NCBI RefSeq assembly: GCF_004151105.1
Contig: NZ_PHRF01000048.1
Location: forward strand, 124,001-188,000
Reading direction: 5' to 3'
Source: Streptomyces sp. L-9-10
GTDB taxonomy: Bacteria; Actinomycetota; Actinomycetes; Streptomycetales; Streptomycetaceae
Length of the DNA: 64,000 nt
Shown here: piece by piece, positions 53,092-60,841 of the stretch
Layout of the letters: each line of letters starts with the position of its first letter
Numbering within the stretch: the first letter of the stretch is position 1
Program-made: the position numbers and the translations under genes
The notes under the pieces: model-generated
Seen by the model: the letters and a program-made list of their open reading frames with translations, nothing else
Database searches by the model: none
What the model was told of the DNA's origin: nothing

Positions 53092-53126
53092 CCTGACCAG
53101 CGAAATTGCAGGTCAGGGGCCCTTTT
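53092..53126 (+). terminator. Rho-independent terminator of rnpB
   Basis: CCTGACC (53092-53098) and GGTCAGG (53111-53117) form a stem followed by GGCCCTTTT, nine bases after the mature RNA end. Confidence 0.75.
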
Positions 53127-53302
53127 GTCCTCGCACAGCCGGAATACCTCATCGAGGTCGAAGCCATGGCGGTTGTCCCGCAGGGCGGCAGTGCCGGGTA
53201 ATCGGCCGGGACTACTGCCGGCGTAGGACCGTGTCACCCGACTGGCAGGCGGAAGCCCTCCGGCGGAGGACAGGCCGTCTCCGGCGTCGTAGGACAGACG
53301 TC
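53127..53302. other. Gap between rnpB terminator and next gene
   Basis: 176 bases. A protein-like frame runs on the minus strand (containing HGFDLDEVFRLCEDK) but continues into the terminator and rnpB, so no gene is called. AGGA near 53292 is the Shine-Dalgarno of the next gene. Confidence 0.4.
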
Positions 53303-53704
53303 ATGAGCGAAGTGATGAGCGACCAGATTCAGGATGTGTCCGAGGCCGAGGTGGAGTACGCGATGGAGCGGTGCGTCGTCGACCACACGCGCTTCCCCGC
53401 CGCCCGGCGGTGTCTCGCGCGGGATGTGATCAGGGCTCTCCTGCTGGCCGGTCTGTCGACCTGGGACCGGAACAATCACGGCGTCGGGCACGCGGGTGCG
53501 GCGCTTTCGGCCCGGCCGGACGGGACCGTGGCCGTGCTGTGGATGCAGCATCCCGCGGTCGATCAGGCCGTGCCCCGCGATGTGCGGACCACCCAGCAAA
53601 GCGCCATCTACCGGGCTCTCCGCACGATCCTGGAGGTGCACGGCTTCCCGCTGAGAGAGGCTGGTCCGGAACCGGCCCCGATTCTGCTCGGGCGCGCCGC
53701 CTGA
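53303..53704 (+). CDS. Hypothetical cytoplasmic protein
   Basis: 133 residues; ATG at 53303 with AGGA upstream. It begins acidic and helical (EVMSDQIQDVSEAEVEYAMERCVVDH), continues with RRCLARDVIRALLLAGLSTWDRNNHGVGHAGAALSARPDGTVAVLWMQHPAVDQAV, and ends with a helix ALRTILEVHGFPLREA. The central VGHAGAALS...GTVAVLWMQH part looks like a small alpha/beta domain. It is followed by another small gene on the same strand after 136 bases. Not recognised; no signal or membrane helix. Confidence 0.7.
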   Translation: MSEVMSDQIQDVSEAEVEYAMERCVVDHTRFPAARRCLARDVIRALLLAGLSTWDRNNHGVGHAGAALSARPDGTVAVLWMQHPAVDQAVPRDVRTTQQSAIYRALRTILEVHGFPLREAGPEPAPILLGRAA

Positions 53705-53840
53705 GCCGGACCGGTCCGCCGCGAGGTCCGGTGTCGGCACGGATAAACGGTCGATGGACCGCGCTCACGGGTGACGTGGGGGCGATTCGCTGACGAGGGC
53801 CGGGGGCGGCGGCACACTGGCGGACCGGAGGTGGTCGGCT

Positions 53841-54248
53841 GTGTCGATTCATCAGGTGTCGTGTCCCGGGCGGGTGCTCTTCCTCGACGAGGAGATGGCC
53901 GCGCTCGACAGGCTTGAGGGCGGGTTCCGGTCGGAGCGTCTGCTCTGGTGCGCGCTGGAGGCGGGGCATGAGGGGTTGCATCATGTGATCGCGCAGTGCG
54001 TGCGCGGCACGGAGACGGTGGCTCCGTGGGTCATGTGGGCCCGGTGGCCGGACACGGAGGAGTACGGGCCGGAGCGGGAACTGCTACGGCTGGAGTCGTG
54101 CCCGGAGAAGTTCCTGGCCGGGAACGTGTCGGAGGAGAGCTGCTGTCTTCCGGAGGGGCACGCGGGACGGCACGGGTTCGAGTTCGGTCCGCCCATCCGG
54201 GAGGCGGACGTGATGCCGGACTGGCTGCTGCGCCGGTTCTTCGGATGA
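53841..54248 (+). CDS. Small protein with paired Cys-Gly-His-Gly-His motifs
   Basis: 135 residues; GTG at 53841 with GGAGGTGG eight bases upstream. Two similar motifs, CALEAGHEGLHH (~38-49) and CCLPEGHAGRHGFEF (~104-118), repeat the pattern Cys-x(4-5)-Gly-His-x-Gly-x-His and are likely metal- or nucleic-acid-related, as in small actinobacterial proteins with CxLPxGHxGPH signatures. Between them is an acidic-aromatic stretch (WARWPDTEEYGPERELLRLESCPEKF). No membrane helix. Function unknown; good codon bias and ribosome-binding site support a real gene. Confidence 0.75.
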   Translation: MSIHQVSCPGRVLFLDEEMAALDRLEGGFRSERLLWCALEAGHEGLHHVIAQCVRGTETVAPWVMWARWPDTEEYGPERELLRLESCPEKFLAGNVSEESCCLPEGHAGRHGFEFGPPIREADVMPDWLLRRFFG

Positions 54249-54314
54249 TGCCGGGGGCGTCGCCGGGTGCCGCCGGGGGGCGGGGGAGGGTGTCGGCCCG
54301 TCGTGCGGCACCGC

Positions 54315-54345
54315 TTGTCCTCGTGTGCGCTCCAACTCCTAGCGT
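54315..54345 (+). promoter_or_regulatory. Leaderless promoter of the aldo/keto reductase
   Basis: TTGTCC (54315-54320) and TAGCGT (54340-54345) with a 19-base spacer; the -10 ends six bases before the ATG at 54352 and no ribosome-binding site is present. Confidence 0.65.
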
Positions 54346-54351
54346 TCCCCC

Positions 54352-55374
54352 ATGGATTCCATGGAGAGCAGAACACTGGCCGGCAGAACACTGGGGCGCA
54401 GCGGGATCACCGTCGGCGCGCTCGGCTTCGGGTGCTGGGCGATCGGCGGTGAGTGGCAGGACACCGCCGGTCGTCCGCTCGGCTGGGGCGCGGTCGACGA
54501 CGAAGAGTCCGTGGCCGCGATCCGGCGGGCCGTCGAGCTGGGGGTCACCTTCTTCGACACGGCCGACGCGTACGGCGCCGGCCACAGCGAGCGGGTGCTC
54601 GGGCGCGCGGTGCGGGGGCGGCGGGACGAGGTCGTCATCGCCACCAAGTGGGGGAACGTGTGCGACGAGACGACCAAGACCCTCACGGGCGCCGATGACA
54701 CGCCCGCGTACGCGCGGCGCGCGCTCACCGCGTCGCTGCGCCGGCTCGACACCGATCACATCGACCTCTACCAACTGCATCTGTCCGACGCGGCGCCCGA
54801 CCGGGCGGCCGAACTCCGCGACCTCTGCGAGGAGTTCGTACGCGAGGGGCTGATCCGCGCGTACGCCTGGAGCACCGACGACCCGGAGCGCGCCGCGCTC
54901 TTCGCGCAAGGCGCGCACTGCGCGGCCGTGCAGCACGCGTGCAATGTGCTCCAGGACGCGCCGGAGATGCTCGCGCTGTGCGCGGAGCGCGACCTCGCGA
55001 GCGTCAACCGCAGTCCGCTCGCGATGGGGCTGCTGGGCGGGAGGTCAGGGACCGGGAGCGGGGGCCGGGGTGTGACCGGCGGCGGGCGGGACATCCGTGC
55101 CGTACCGCCCGCCTGGCTGCGGTGGTTCGGGGAGGGCGGGGTGCCGGTGCCCGAGTGGGCGGCGCGCGTCGAGTCCGTACGGGACGTCCTCACCAGCGAC
55201 GGCCGCACGCTCGCGCAGGGCGCGCTGGCCTGGCTGTGGGCGCGCAGCCCGCGTACGGTGCCGATTCCGGGCTTCCGCTCGGTCGCCCAGGCCGAGGAGA
55301 ACGCCGGCGCTCTCGCGTACGGGCCGCTGCGCGAAGGCCAGCTGAAGGAGATCCGCGACCTGCTGGCCGCGTAG
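54352..55374 (+). CDS. Aldo/keto reductase
   Basis: 340 residues; ATG at 54352 (54361 possible) after a leaderless-type promoter. TIM-barrel AKR with the catalytic tetrad Asp (FFDTADAYGAGHSE), Tyr in the same motif, Lys (VVIATKWGN) and His (IDLYQLHLSDAAPD), plus the NADPH-binding C-terminus (VPIPGFRSVAQAEENAGAL). A Gly-rich insertion (GGRSGTGSGGRGVTGGGR) sits in a loop near residue 225-245. It reduces small aldehydes or ketones; substrate cannot be predicted. Monocistronic. Confidence 0.93.
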   Translation: MDSMESRTLAGRTLGRSGITVGALGFGCWAIGGEWQDTAGRPLGWGAVDDEESVAAIRRAVELGVTFFDTADAYGAGHSERVLGRAVRGRRDEVVIATKWGNVCDETTKTLTGADDTPAYARRALTASLRRLDTDHIDLYQLHLSDAAPDRAAELRDLCEEFVREGLIRAYAWSTDDPERAALFAQGAHCAAVQHACNVLQDAPEMLALCAERDLASVNRSPLAMGLLGGRSGTGSGGRGVTGGGRDIRAVPPAWLRWFGEGGVPVPEWAARVESVRDVLTSDGRTLAQGALAWLWARSPRTVPIPGFRSVAQAEENAGALAYGPLREGQLKEIRDLLAA

Positions 55375-55400
55375 CGCTTCCGCTGGACGGGTCCGTAGGA

Positions 55401-55460
55401 CCTGCCTGTCCACCTGCCTGTCCACCTGCCTGTCCACCTGCCTGTCCACCTGCCTGTCCA
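55401..55460. repeat. 12-bp tandem repeat, five exact copies
   Basis: CCTGCCTGTCCA is repeated exactly five times in the gap between the convergent aldo/keto reductase and SDR genes. No hairpin, no coding role. Confidence 0.95.
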
Positions 55461-55526
55461 CCCCGTCCGCGTCGGCCACCGGCGGGGTGGGCACCGACTC
55501 GGCGGATGCGCGGCGGCCCCGCCCCC

Positions 55527-56297
55527 TCAGCCCCGCCCCACGAACGGCATCCCCGTCGCCAGCACCGTCGCGAACTGCACATTCGCCTCCAGCGGAAGCT
55601 CCGCCATGTGCAGCACCGTCGTGGCCACATCCGCCACATCCATCACCGGCTCCACCGCCAACTCGCCGTTGGCCTGCGGAACTCCCCGCCGCATCCGCTC
55701 CGTCATGTCCGTGGCCGCGTTCCCGATGTCGATCTGCCCGCAGGCGATCCGGTACGGACGGCCGTCCAGCGACAGCGACTTGGTGAGCCCGGTCATGCCG
55801 TGTTTGGTGGCGGTGTAGGCGACCGAGTCCGGCCGGGGCGCGTGTGCCGAGACCGAGCCGTTGTTGATGATCCGGCCGCCCTGCGGGTCCTGCGCCTTCA
55901 TCAGCCGGAAGGCCGCCTGCGCGCACAGGAACGTACCGGTCAGATTCGTGTCCACCACCTTCCGCCAGGCCGAGTACGGCAGATCCTCCAGCGGCACACC
56001 ACCGGGGCCGAACGTGCCCGCGTTGTTGAAGAGCAGATCGAGACGCCCGTACCGCTCGCCCACCGCCGCGAACAGCGCGTCCACGTCGCCGGGTTCCGAC
56101 ACATCGGTCCGTACGGACAGCGCGTCGCCCTCCAGGGCGCGGGCCGTCTCCGCCAGCTTCTCGGGCTTGCGGCCCGCCAGTACCACCGACCAGCCCGCGC
56201 CGCTCAGCGCCCTCGCGACCGCGCGCCCGATGCCGGAGCCGGCACCCGTCACCACGGCGATTCGCCCCTTGGTGTTGATGTTCCGCATGGCGTCCAT
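55527..56297 (-). CDS. Short-chain dehydrogenase/reductase (SDR)
   Basis: 256 residues from the ATG at 56297 (or 253 from 56288); no strong Shine-Dalgarno decides. Classical SDR: cofactor loop [17 protein letters not shown] (TGxxxGxG), LAGRKPEKL (Arg-Lys suggests NADP(H)), [13 protein letters not shown] (NNAG), catalytic Ser in [11 protein letters not shown] and Tyr-x3-Lys as YTATKHG, then [16 protein letters not shown]. Length is typical. Substrate unknown. Divergent from the Tat-exported PhoD gene, with TGCGCA repeats in the shared region. Confidence 0.92.
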   Translation of the reverse strand: MDAMRNINTKGRIAVVTGAGSGIGRAVARALSGAGWSVVLAGRKPEKLAETARALEGDALSVRTDVSEPGDVDALFAAVGERYGRLDLLFNNAGTFGPGGVPLEDLPYSAWRKVVDTNLTGTFLCAQAAFRLMKAQDPQGGRIINNGSVSAHAPRPDSVAYTATKHGMTGLTKSLSLDGRPYRIACGQIDIGNAATDMTERMRRGVPQANGELAVEPVMDVADVATTVLHMAELPLEANVQFATVLATGMPFVGRG

Positions 56298-56366
56298 GGT
56301 CAGGCAGGGTACGCGCGTTACGTGGGGTACAACTTGGCGCAGCACGCGGTCCTCATCCAGTCGCCA

Positions 56367-56383
56367 TGCGCATGTTGTGCGCA
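56367..56383. promoter_or_regulatory. Paired TGCGCA motif between divergent genes
   Basis: TGCGCA-TGTTG-TGCGCA: each half is a palindrome and both are direct repeats eleven bases apart, midway between the SDR and PhoD starts. Possible operator; no family could be assigned. Confidence 0.4.
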
Positions 56384-56448
56384 CGACAACAGGGCGTCTT
56401 CGCCCCCGACTGCAATGCGAGTGACAGCCGCCGTCAGGGGAGGGGCAC

Positions 56449-58143
56449 ATGACACCTGTACTTCGTCACGCACCGGAAACCCGTACACCGGCCACCCGTA
56501 CACCGGCCACCCGTACACCGGGCAGCAGCCATTCCGCCGAGCTCAGAGCCGCCGCCGCACACCTCGGCCGCCGTCGCCTCCTCACCGGCACCGCTGCCGC
56601 CGCCGCGCTCGCCTTCGCCGTCAACCTCCCCGGCACGGGCGTCGCGAGCGCCGCCGAGCTGGACGCCAGGAAGATCGCCGAGGATCCGTTCACCCTCGGC
56701 GTCGCCTCCGGGGACCCGGCCCCCGACAGCGTGCTGCTCTGGACCCGGCTCGCGCCCCGCCCGTACGAGGCCGACGGCGGCCTGCCCGCCAACCGGGCCT
56801 CCGTACGCTGGGAGCTGGCCCACGACGCGGCCTTCGCCCGGATCGTCAAGCGCGGCGAGACCGACGCGCACCCGGAGTTCGCCCACAGCGTGCATGTCGA
56901 GGTCCCCGGTCTGGAATCCGGCCGGGTGTACTACTTCCGCTTTCGCACGGGCAGTTGGATCAGCGCGGTCGGCCGCACCCGTACCGCGCCCGCCGCGAAC
57001 GCGCGGACGAGTGTGCTGAGCTTCGCCGCCGTCTCCTGCCAGGCTTACCACGACGGCTACTTCACCGCCTACAAGCACCTCGCGGCCGAGGATCTCGATG
57101 TGGTCTTCCACCTCGGCGACTACCTCTACGAGTACGCCGTCAACTCCGTCGGCGGCGCCCGCAACTACCAGGACCGCGTGCTGCCCGCGCACTTCAACCG
57201 CGAGACCGTCACGCTGGACGACTACCGGATGCGCTACGGGCTCTACAAGTCCGACCCGGATCTGCGGGCCGCGCACGCCGCGCACCCCTTCGTCGTCACC
57301 TGGGACGACCACGAGACCGAGAACAACTACGCGGGGGACGTCCCCGAGAACGACGTACCGCCGCAGGAGTTCCTGCTGCGCCGGGCGTCCGCGTACCGCG
57401 CGTACTGGGAGAACCAGCCGCTGCGCGCGCCGCAGCGGCCCAACGGCCCCGACATGCGGCTCTACCGCAGGCTGCGCTTCGGACGGCTCGCGCAGTTCGA
57501 CATCCTCGACACCCGCCAGTACCGCGACGACCAGGCGTACGGCGACGGCTGGCAGCTGCCCGGCCCGCAGTCCGACGACCCCGGGCGCACGATGACGGGG
57601 CCGGTCCAGGAGCGGTGGCTGCTGGACGGCTGGAAGAAGTCCACGGCGACCTGGAACGTCGTACCCCAGCAGGTGACCTTCGCCCGGCGCCGCGATCTGC
57701 CGACGGCCGGGTACAAGCTGTCGATGGACTCGTGGGACGGCTACCCGGCCTCCCGGCAGCGGCTGTTGAACGGGGTCGAGGCGGCCGGTCTCAAGAACTT
57801 CATGGTGCTGACCGGAGACGTGCACACCGGCTACGCGTACGACCTGAAGAAGGACTGGGACAACCCGGAGTCGCGCACGCTCGGCACCGAGATCGTGGCC
57901 ACCTCCATCTCCAGTGGCAAGGACGGCACGGACCGGCCGGCCAACTGGGCCACGTTCATGGAGGCCAACCCGCACATGAAGTTCTACAACGGGCGGCGCG
58001 GCTACGTCACGGTGACGCTCGGCGAGCGGCAGGCGCGGGCGGACTTCAAGACGGTCAAGGTCATCACGACGCCCGGCGCCCCGGTCACGACGGCGGCGTC
58101 CTTCGTGACGGAGGCGGGCAACCCGGGGCTCAAGCCGGTCTGA
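56449..58143 (+). CDS. Tat-exported PhoD-family alkaline phosphatase/phosphodiesterase
   Basis: 564 residues; ATG at 56449 with GGGGAGGGG upstream. The N-terminus (~40 residues) has TPATR repeats encoded by a 15-base repeat, then the twin-arginine motif GRRRLLTG and a hydrophobic stretch (Tat signal). After a PhoD N-terminal beta domain comes the catalytic domain: [40 protein letters not shown] (metal site), and [15 protein letters not shown]. The family binds Fe/Ca and hydrolyses phosphate esters outside the cell. In S. coelicolor the Tat-exported PhoD-type phosphatases are under PhoP control; no clear PhoP box was seen here. Overlaps the convergent gene by 14 bases. Confidence 0.93.
   Translation: MTPVLRHAPETRTPATRTPATRTPGSSHSAELRAAAAHLGRRRLLTGTAAAAALAFAVNLPGTGVASAAELDARKIAEDPFTLGVASGDPAPDSVLLWTRLAPRPYEADGGLPANRASVRWELAHDAAFARIVKRGETDAHPEFAHSVHVEVPGLESGRVYYFRFRTGSWISAVGRTRTAPAANARTSVLSFAAVSCQAYHDGYFTAYKHLAAEDLDVVFHLGDYLYEYAVNSVGGARNYQDRVLPAHFNRETVTLDDYRMRYGLYKSDPDLRAAHAAHPFVVTWDDHETENNYAGDVPENDVPPQEFLLRRASAYRAYWENQPLRAPQRPNGPDMRLYRRLRFGRLAQFDILDTRQYRDDQAYGDGWQLPGPQSDDPGRTMTGPVQERWLLDGWKKSTATWNVVPQQVTFARRRDLPTAGYKLSMDSWDGYPASRQRLLNGVEAAGLKNFMVLTGDVHTGYAYDLKKDWDNPESRTLGTEIVATSISSGKDGTDRPANWATFMEANPHMKFYNGRRGYVTVTLGERQARADFKTVKVITTPGAPVTTAASFVTEAGNPGLKPV
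56481..56525 (+). repeat. 15-bp coding tandem repeat
   Basis: Three copies of CCGTACACCGGCCAC (the last with two changes) encode the TPATR repeats before the Tat motif. Confidence 0.9.
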
Positions 58144-59182
58144 GGGGTCTGACGTCGTCGGCCGGGAAGCGGACGCCGATACGGTCCCGTACCGCGTCGA
58201 GCGTCCGCATCACCGCGAGCGTGCCGTCCAGCGGCACCAGCGGGGATTCGGTCGCGCCGGCCCGCAGACAGCGCATCACCTCGGCCGCCTCGTACTGGAG
58301 GCCGTGCATCGGCCCGTCCGCTGTGTAGGTTCTGGGATCCGCGCCGTCCCGGTGCAGTACGAACCGGTCCGCCGCGAAGAACCCGGACGGCACCTCGATC
58401 CGGCCCGTCGTCCCCGTCACCGTCGCCGTCACCGGAGTCCCGGCCGTCACCGAGCACGTCAGCAGCGCGGTCGCCCCGGAGTCCCAGCCCAGCAGCATCC
58501 CGGTGTTGAGGTCGACGCCCTCGGGCGAGAGCAGCGCGTCGGCCTGGACGCGGTCGGGCTCGCCGAGCAGCAAGTGTGCGAAGGAGACCGGATAGACCCC
58601 GAGATCGAGCACCGCGCCGCCGCCGAGCGCCGGGTCGCGCAGCCGGTGGCCGGCGTCGAACGGGCCCTGGAGGCCGAAGTCGGCCTGGACGGTACGGATG
58701 CTCCCGATCGCGCCGTCCCGGACCAGCTCCGCCAGCCGCAGGATGACGGGATTGCAGTACATCCACATGGCTTCCATCAGGAAGAGACCGCGCTCCCTGG
58801 CGAGCGACACCAGCTCGCCGGCCTCGCGCGCGTTGAGTGTGAACGCCTTCTCGCACAGCACCGGCTTCCCGGCGGCCAGGGCCAGTCCGGCGGCGGACCG
58901 GTGCGCGGAGTGCGGAGTCGCCACGTAGACGACGTCCACCTCCTCGTCGGCGAGGAGCCCGGCCCAGTCGCCGTACGCCCGGGGGATCCCGAACCGGCCG
59001 GCGAACCCCTTCGCGGACGCGTCGCTGCGCGAGGCCACCGCCACCACCTCGGCGTCCGGCAGCTCCCGGACATCCGCGGTGAACCGCGCGGCGATCCCGC
59101 CCGTCGCCAGCACACCCCACCGGACGGGCCTCCCGTCCGGCACCTGCGGTGACATCCCCGGTGACATTTGTCCTGTTGCCAT
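58130..59182 (-). CDS. Gfo/Idh/MocA-family NAD(P)-dependent oxidoreductase
   Basis: 350 residues; ATG at 59182, with GGGGC about eight bases upstream. Rossmann fold VRWGVLATGGIAARFTADV (GxGxxG-like), DVVYVATPHSAHR, and GKPVLCEKAFTLNA (EKP-type motif with catalytic Lys). C-terminal alpha/beta domain with GGGAVLDLGVYPVSFAHLLLG and the His in PMHGLQYEA. Acts on sugars or cyclitols in this family. A TTTATT patch upstream may be the -10. Divergent from the Bcr/CflA exporter gene; its 3' end overlaps the PhoD gene by 14 bases. Confidence 0.92.
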   Translation of the reverse strand: MATGQMSPGMSPQVPDGRPVRWGVLATGGIAARFTADVRELPDAEVVAVASRSDASAKGFAGRFGIPRAYGDWAGLLADEEVDVVYVATPHSAHRSAAGLALAAGKPVLCEKAFTLNAREAGELVSLARERGLFLMEAMWMYCNPVILRLAELVRDGAIGSIRTVQADFGLQGPFDAGHRLRDPALGGGAVLDLGVYPVSFAHLLLGEPDRVQADALLSPEGVDLNTGMLLGWDSGATALLTCSVTAGTPVTATVTGTTGRIEVPSGFFAADRFVLHRDGADPRTYTADGPMHGLQYEAAEVMRCLRAGATESPLVPLDGTLAVMRTLDAVRDRIGVRFPADDVRPLRPA

Positions 59183-59260
59183 GGCTGCCCCAAATAAAGG
59201 TCTCGACCGCTCCCGCTGAGCTGAGAGCATAGGTACGGATTCAACGACATGGAGACAGGA

Positions 59261-60685
59261 ATGCCGGACGGCGGCCGAACCACCGAAGGACGTAAAGGAC
59301 ATATAACGCCCGAGCAGCGTCGCTCGGCACCGATTCCGGAACAGCGTCAGGCACCCCCGCAAGCGCCCCCGGCAGCCCCGCCGGCGGCGTCGCACACGGC
59401 CTCGCACACGATCCCGCACACGGCCTCGCACACACCTCCGCGGGAGCGCGCCGCCACCGCGCGCCGTGCCGGGCTGCTGGTCACCCTCGTACTCGGCGGG
59501 CTCACCGCGCTGCCCCCGCTGTCCATGGACATGTACCTCCCGGCCCTGCCGGAGGTCACCCGCGCGCTGAACTCACCCGCCGCGACGGTTCAGATCACCC
59601 TCACCGCCTGCCTGGCGGGCATGGCGCTCGGCCAGATCGTGGTCGGACCGATGAGCGACAAGTGGGGACGGCGCCGGCCGCTGCTGCTCGGCATGATCGT
59701 CTACGTGCTCGCCACCGCGATCTGCGCCCTCGCGCCCACCACCGAACTCCTCATCGGCTTCCGCCTCCTCCAGGGACTGGCCGGCGCGGCGGGCATCGTG
59801 ATCGCCCGCGCGGTGGTGCGTGATCTCTACGACGGCGTGGAGATGGCGCGCTTCTTCTCCACGCTGATGCTGATCTCCGGCGTCGCGCCGGTCATCGCGC
59901 CCGTGATCGGCGGACAGGTACTGCGCCTCACCGACTGGCGCGGCATCTTCGCCGTCCTCACGGTGGTCGGCGTCCTCCTCACCCTCGTCGTCTGGAAGTG
60001 GCTGCACGAGACGCTGCCGCCGGAGAAGCGGCACAGCGGCGGCACCGTCGCGGCGCTGCGCACGATGCGCGGGCTGCTTGCGGACCGGATCTTCACCGGC
60101 TACATGCTGGCGGGCGGTCTGGCCTTCGCGGCGCTGTTCGCGTACGTCGCGGCCTCGCCGTTCGTGGTGCAGGAGATCTACGGTGCCTCGCCGCAGACCT
60201 TCAGCCTGCTCTTCGGCGTCAACTCCATCGGTCTGATCACCGTCGGCCAGATCAACGGCAAGGTGCTCGTCGGCCGGGTCAGCATGGACCGGGTGCTGGG
60301 CTTCGGGCTCATGATCATCACCGTCGCCGCGCTGGCCCTGCTGCTGATGACCTCCGGGGTGTTCGGGTCCGTGGGGCTCTTCCCGGTCGCGGCGGCGCTG
60401 TTCGTGCTGATGTCCGCGATGGGGCTCGCGATGCCCAACACCAACGCCTCGGCGCTGATGCGGACCCCGCACGCGGCGGGCTCGGCGTCCGCGCTGATCG
60501 GTACGTCGTCGTTCCTGATCGGTGCCATCGCCTCGCCGCTGGTGGGAATCGCGGGCGAGGACACGGCCGTTCCGATGGCGGTCGTGCAACTGGTCTGCGC
60601 GGTCGGCTCGCTCGCCTGCTTCCTCGGTTTCGTACGGCCGTGGGAGCACCAGCGGCCGATGGAGCGCCCGGCCGCCGACGCCTGA
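59261..60685 (+). CDS. Bcr/CflA-family MFS multidrug transporter
   Basis: 474 residues; ATG at 59261 preferred because GGAG lies six bases upstream (an ATG at 59249 contains that site). An unusual ~60-residue N-terminal extension is rich in Gln/Pro and SHTASHT repeats. Then twelve membrane segments with the family hallmarks PPLSMDMYLPALP in TM1, GPMSDKWGRRRPLL in loop 2-3, GFRLLQGLAGAAGIVIARAVVRDLYDG in TM4, and PNTNASALM in TM10-11. Proton-driven efflux of chloramphenicol/bicyclomycin-like drugs or dipeptides is known for the family. Confidence 0.92.
   Translation: MPDGGRTTEGRKGHITPEQRRSAPIPEQRQAPPQAPPAAPPAASHTASHTIPHTASHTPPRERAATARRAGLLVTLVLGGLTALPPLSMDMYLPALPEVTRALNSPAATVQITLTACLAGMALGQIVVGPMSDKWGRRRPLLLGMIVYVLATAICALAPTTELLIGFRLLQGLAGAAGIVIARAVVRDLYDGVEMARFFSTLMLISGVAPVIAPVIGGQVLRLTDWRGIFAVLTVVGVLLTLVVWKWLHETLPPEKRHSGGTVAALRTMRGLLADRIFTGYMLAGGLAFAALFAYVAASPFVVQEIYGASPQTFSLLFGVNSIGLITVGQINGKVLVGRVSMDRVLGFGLMIITVAALALLLMTSGVFGSVGLFPVAAALFVLMSAMGLAMPNTNASALMRTPHAAGSASALIGTSSFLIGAIASPLVGIAGEDTAVPMAVVQLVCAVGSLACFLGFVRPWEHQRPMERPAADA
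59388..59436 (+). repeat. Coding repeat (SHTASHT)
   Basis: GCCTCGCACACG-like 12-base units, four imperfect copies, encode the SHT/PHT repeats in the N-terminal extension of the exporter. Confidence 0.7.
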
Positions 60686-60738
60686 TCTGCCCCCTGGCCC
60701 CCTGATCCGTCCCCGTCCCCGGCCCCGTGGTCCGTTCC

Positions 60739-60768
60739 CCGGCCCCGGGCTCCCTGGCCCGGGGCCGG
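60739..60768. terminator. Bidirectional GC-rich hairpin
   Basis: CCGGCCCCGGG (60739-60749) and CCCGGGGCCGG (60758-60768) pair perfectly over 11 bp, between the convergent exporter and membrane-protein genes; more GGGCCC repeats follow. Confidence 0.75.
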
Positions 60769-60841
60769 CGGAGGCGGGCCCTGGAAGTCCTGGGGCCGGG
60801 GGCAGGGGGCCCGGGGCCCGGGGCCCGGCCCCAGCCCTCCG

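Noticed and set aside
53004..53237. Minus-strand frame containing HGFDLDEVFRLCEDK after rnpB, possible gene remnant
   Set aside because: It continues through the terminator and into the highly conserved rnpB sequence, has no ribosome-binding site, and only about 25 residues look protein-like. Kept as a gap note only.
55401..55460. Five exact direct repeats that could suggest a CRISPR-like or integration structure
   Set aside because: Units are 12 bases with no spacers and no cas genes; a simple minisatellite explains it.
56298..56448. PhoP box upstream of the Tat-exported phosphatase
   Set aside because: No pair of GTTCACC-like 11-base direct repeats is visible, although the gene type is PhoP-controlled in relatives.
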